Shown here: positions 6,478 through 8,375 of the stretch, piece after piece
Position numbering within the stretch: position 1 is the stretch's first letter
Layout of the letters: each line of letters begins with the position of its first letter
NCBI GenBank assembly: GCA_002704665.1
Contig: PAHB01000098.1
Location: 1-8,375 of the forward strand
DNA from: Pseudomonadota bacterium
GTDB taxonomy: Bacteria; Pseudomonadota; Gammaproteobacteria; Burkholderiales; Eutrophovitaceae
Reading direction: 5' to 3'
DNA: 8,375 nt
Position numbers and translations under genes: made by a program
The notes under the pieces: generated by a model
Databases searched by the model: none
Seen by the model: the letters and a program-made list of their open reading frames with translations, nothing else
Told to the model about the DNA's origin: nothing

Positions 6478-6604
6478 ACCTGCGATTATTACTCCTAAAT
6501 GCAATACGTTCAATATAAAGGTTAAATCTTTATGCGCTATATTCAATTATAATACTTATACTGTAAATAATAAGAATTAACGCTTCAATCTCATTTTAAA
6601 ACCT
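6478..6604. promoter_or_regulatory. Divergent promoter region between ispD and mfd
   Basis: This 127 nt A/T-rich spacer separates ispD (minus) from mfd (plus) and should contain both promoters. The palindromic octamer ATTATAAT at 6546-6553 holds a perfect TATAAT hexamer on each strand (plus 6548-6553; minus 6546-6551). Neither hexamer has a strong -35 partner at 16-18 nt: minus has TTATTA-like bases and plus has nothing persuasive. TATACT (6557-6562) is another plus-strand -10 candidate. The minus-strand AGGAG at 6492-6496 is the probable ispD ribosome site. No clear ribosome site precedes the mfd ATG. Confidence 0.4.
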
Positions 6605-8375
6605 ATGAATTGGTCCAATCAAATCGGTTCTTCCGATGCTTTTAATATTTCCGATACCCTATCTGAAAACAGATTAATTTTTGTAATAACCAAAAATGCC
6701 AGCGAAGCTTATCGAGTCGTCAATGAAATACGCCTATTCTCCGATAACAAGGAAATTCGCCTTTTACCAGACTGGGAAACCTTGCCTTATGATAAATTTT
6801 CGCCGCACTTTGACCTAATTTCGGAACGCCTTGAGACCCTTTATCAAATTACAAATGGCATCTGCAAGTGCGTCGTTAGTCCTATCACGACATTACTATA
6901 CAGACTTGCGCCCCCAAGCCATCTCGCTAAATATAGTTTTATATTAAACACTGGCGCAACAATAAAACTGGATCAACTTAAAAACCAGATGAATAACGCG
7001 GGATATCAAAACGTCAATCAGGTAATTTCACCAGGTGAATTTTGTATTAGAGGTGGGGTTATAGATTTATTCCCTATGGGAAGTGTTCTCCCCTATCGAA
7101 TTGACCTATTTGATACAGAAATTGAAAAAATTCGGACTTTTGATCCAGATAGTCAACGAGGTATATACTCTGTAGCGAATATTAGGTTGTTACCAGCCCG
7201 CGAATTTCCGACTGATAAAAAAGGGGTTCAAACCTTTAGGGCCAACTTTAGGAGGGAAATATCGATAGATCCAACGCGGAGTAAGATCTATAAAGATATT
7301 AGCGTTGGTGCTTTCCCTCCTGGTATTGAATATTATCTTCCCCTCTTTTTCTCCGATTCTAGTGTTATTGCAGACTATCTTCCCAGCAACACCAGGGTAT
7401 TCATACTGGGAGATATCTCATCTTCAATAAATCAGTTTTGGGAAGATACAAACAGCCGATATAAATTGCTTAGAGGGGACGTAGACTTTCCATTACTCCC
7501 ACCAAACTCCCTTTTTATGACAGAAGATGAATTTTTTAAAAGCATAAAAAAGTTTGACAGAATCCAAATTTCAGATAAGAAATCGTCAGCCAGCGCCAAG
7601 CTGCAAGCACTTCCGGATATAAAAGTTGAAAAAAAGTTTAAAGATCCCTTAAAAAAATTGAGATCATTTGTGGAGACCAATAAATTTAAGACTTTAATTT
7701 TCTCAGATAGTTTGGGAAGGAGACAAACCCTACATGCTTTCTTTTCGAGTAATAATTTAAATTTTTACACAGCAAAAACCTGGAAAGAGGGCCTATCGAT
7801 CCCAGAAAAACTAATTTTAATAGAAGGCCCCTTGACTACGGGTTTCATTGAAAATGAAAAACAATTAAATGTGATCACTGAAGGCGAGCTTTATCCGTTT
7901 CATGCTAGAAAAAACAAAAAATTAGAGAAAAGCTCATCTGCAGAACATATGCTTAAAGATCTTTCCGAAATTCGCGTTGGTGACCCAGTAGTTCATATAC
8001 AACACGGGATAGGAACCTATCAGGGATTGAAAACTATGAACATTGGTGATGGGCTCAATGAATATCTAGAACTTCACTATGATGATTCAGATAAACTTTT
8101 CTTACCAGTTTCACAATTAGAGGTAATAAGCCGCTACAGTGGATCGGCTCTAGATTCAGTGAGTCTCGACAAATTAGGAAGCAAAAAGTGGGATAAAGCA
8201 AAAAAGAAAGCGGCGAAGCAAATCAGAGATACTGCTGCAGAACTACTACATCTTTATGCCGAAAGGTCGAGCCGAGTAGGGTATTCATTTCCAATGAATG
8301 ACCTTGAATACAAGACTTTCTGTGAAGAATTTGAATATGACGAAACCACTGATCAATTAGCTGCTATAGAAGCCA
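6605..8375 (+). CDS. mfd: Transcription-repair coupling factor Mfd, N-terminal 590 codons (cut by window end)
   Basis: ATP-dependent DNA translocase that removes RNA polymerase stalled at lesions and recruits UvrA. The frame is open from ATG at 6605 to the window edge with no stop; full-length Mfd is about 1150 residues, so roughly half is visible. In order: the UvrB-like N-terminal region with LLPDWETLPYDKFSPH (53-68) and SERLETLYQ (73-81); GEFCIRGGVIDLFPMGS (144-160), which in Mfd and UvrB precedes YRIDLFD; DPDSQR (180-185); LLPAREFPTD (195-204); FPPGIEYYLPLFF (237-249); the RNA polymerase-interacting domain with VVHIQHGIGTYQG (462-474) and KLFLPVSQLEVISRY (497-511); and the linker helix KKKAAKQIRDTAAELL (533-548). 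The helicase motifs, starting with Walker A, lie beyond the edge. Similarity to E. coli Mfd is recognisable throughout. No strong ribosome site precedes the ATG; the N-terminus looks slightly shorter than in E. coli. Whether the gene is intact downstream cannot be seen. Confidence 0.96.
   Translation, partial: MNWSNQIGSSDAFNISDTLSENRLIFVITKNASEAYRVVNEIRLFSDNKEIRLLPDWETLPYDKFSPHFDLISERLETLYQITNGICKCVVSPITTLLYRLAPPSHLAKYSFILNTGATIKLDQLKNQMNNAGYQNVNQVISPGEFCIRGGVIDLFPMGSVLPYRIDLFDTEIEKIRTFDPDSQRGIYSVANIRLLPAREFPTDKKGVQTFRANFRREISIDPTRSKIYKDISVGAFPPGIEYYLPLFFSDSSVIADYLPSNTRVFILGDISSSINQFWEDTNSRYKLLRGDVDFPLLPPNSLFMTEDEFFKSIKKFDRIQISDKKSSASAKLQALPDIKVEKKFKDPLKKLRSFVETNKFKTLIFSDSLGRRQTLHAFFSSNNLNFYTAKTWKEGLSIPEKLILIEGPLTTGFIENEKQLNVITEGELYPFHARKNKKLEKSSSAEHMLKDLSEIRVGDPVVHIQHGIGTYQGLKTMNIGDGLNEYLELHYDDSDKLFLPVSQLEVISRYSGSALDSVSLDKLGSKKWDKAKKKAAKQIRDTAAELLHLYAERSSRVGYSFPMNDLEYKTFCEEFEYDETTDQLAAIEA

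Noticed and set aside
7432..7680. Minus-strand 82-codon frame with a hydrophobic look
   Set aside because: It lies antisense to mfd, which is continuous and clearly conserved here; the apparent hydrophobicity comes from Lys/Asp/Glu-rich codons read backward.
1..8375. Search by eye for RNA genes, CRISPR repeats, insertion sequences, phage or defence genes
   Set aside because: Nearly all sequence is accounted for by conserved single-copy genes; the two spacers are too short and show no such structure.

Overview
This window looks like an ordinary, AT-rich chromosomal segment of a Gram-negative proteobacterium. The gene neighbourhoods tsaB-rimI-family-4 udg, and ispF-ispD divergent from mfd, resemble layouts I remember from Betaproteobacteria, and the Mfd, IspD and RimI proteins read closest to proteobacterial versions. 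I would call it a low-GC, streamlined betaproteobacterium-like genome (perhaps aquatic or metagenomic). That taxonomic call is inference from memory, not from a search. Nine protein-coding genes fill almost the whole window. The only real intergenic regions are 2942-3033 and 6478-6604.

Left block (minus strand, 2941 down to 7): tsaB, rimI, a [4Fe-4S] family-4 uracil-DNA glycosylase gene, and alr. They form a tight array with overlaps of 14 and 22 nt and then a 28 nt gap, so one transcript is likely. TsaB works in the t6A37 tRNA modification, RimI acetylates the N-terminus of ribosomal protein S18, the glycosylase removes uracil from DNA, and Alr makes D-alanine for peptidoglycan.

Middle block (plus strand, 3034-5293): two genes separated by 10 nt. 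The first is a LivK-type ABC substrate-binding protein with a lipoprotein signal. The second is a lambda-crystallin/L-gulonate-3-dehydrogenase-like member of the 3-hydroxyacyl-CoA dehydrogenase superfamily. No permease or ATPase gene is present. This pair is the least predictable part of the window: a catabolic-looking cassette between two housekeeping blocks.

Right block: ispD and ispF on the minus strand (overlapping by 23 nt; adjacent functions in the MEP isoprenoid pathway) and, divergently on the plus strand, the first 590 codons of mfd (transcription-repair coupling factor), cut by the window edge just before its helicase motor.

I found no RNA gene, CRISPR array, insertion sequence, phage gene, toxin-antitoxin pair or convincing factor-independent terminator. 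Nor did I find evidence for an undescribed system; the findings below are modest leads.
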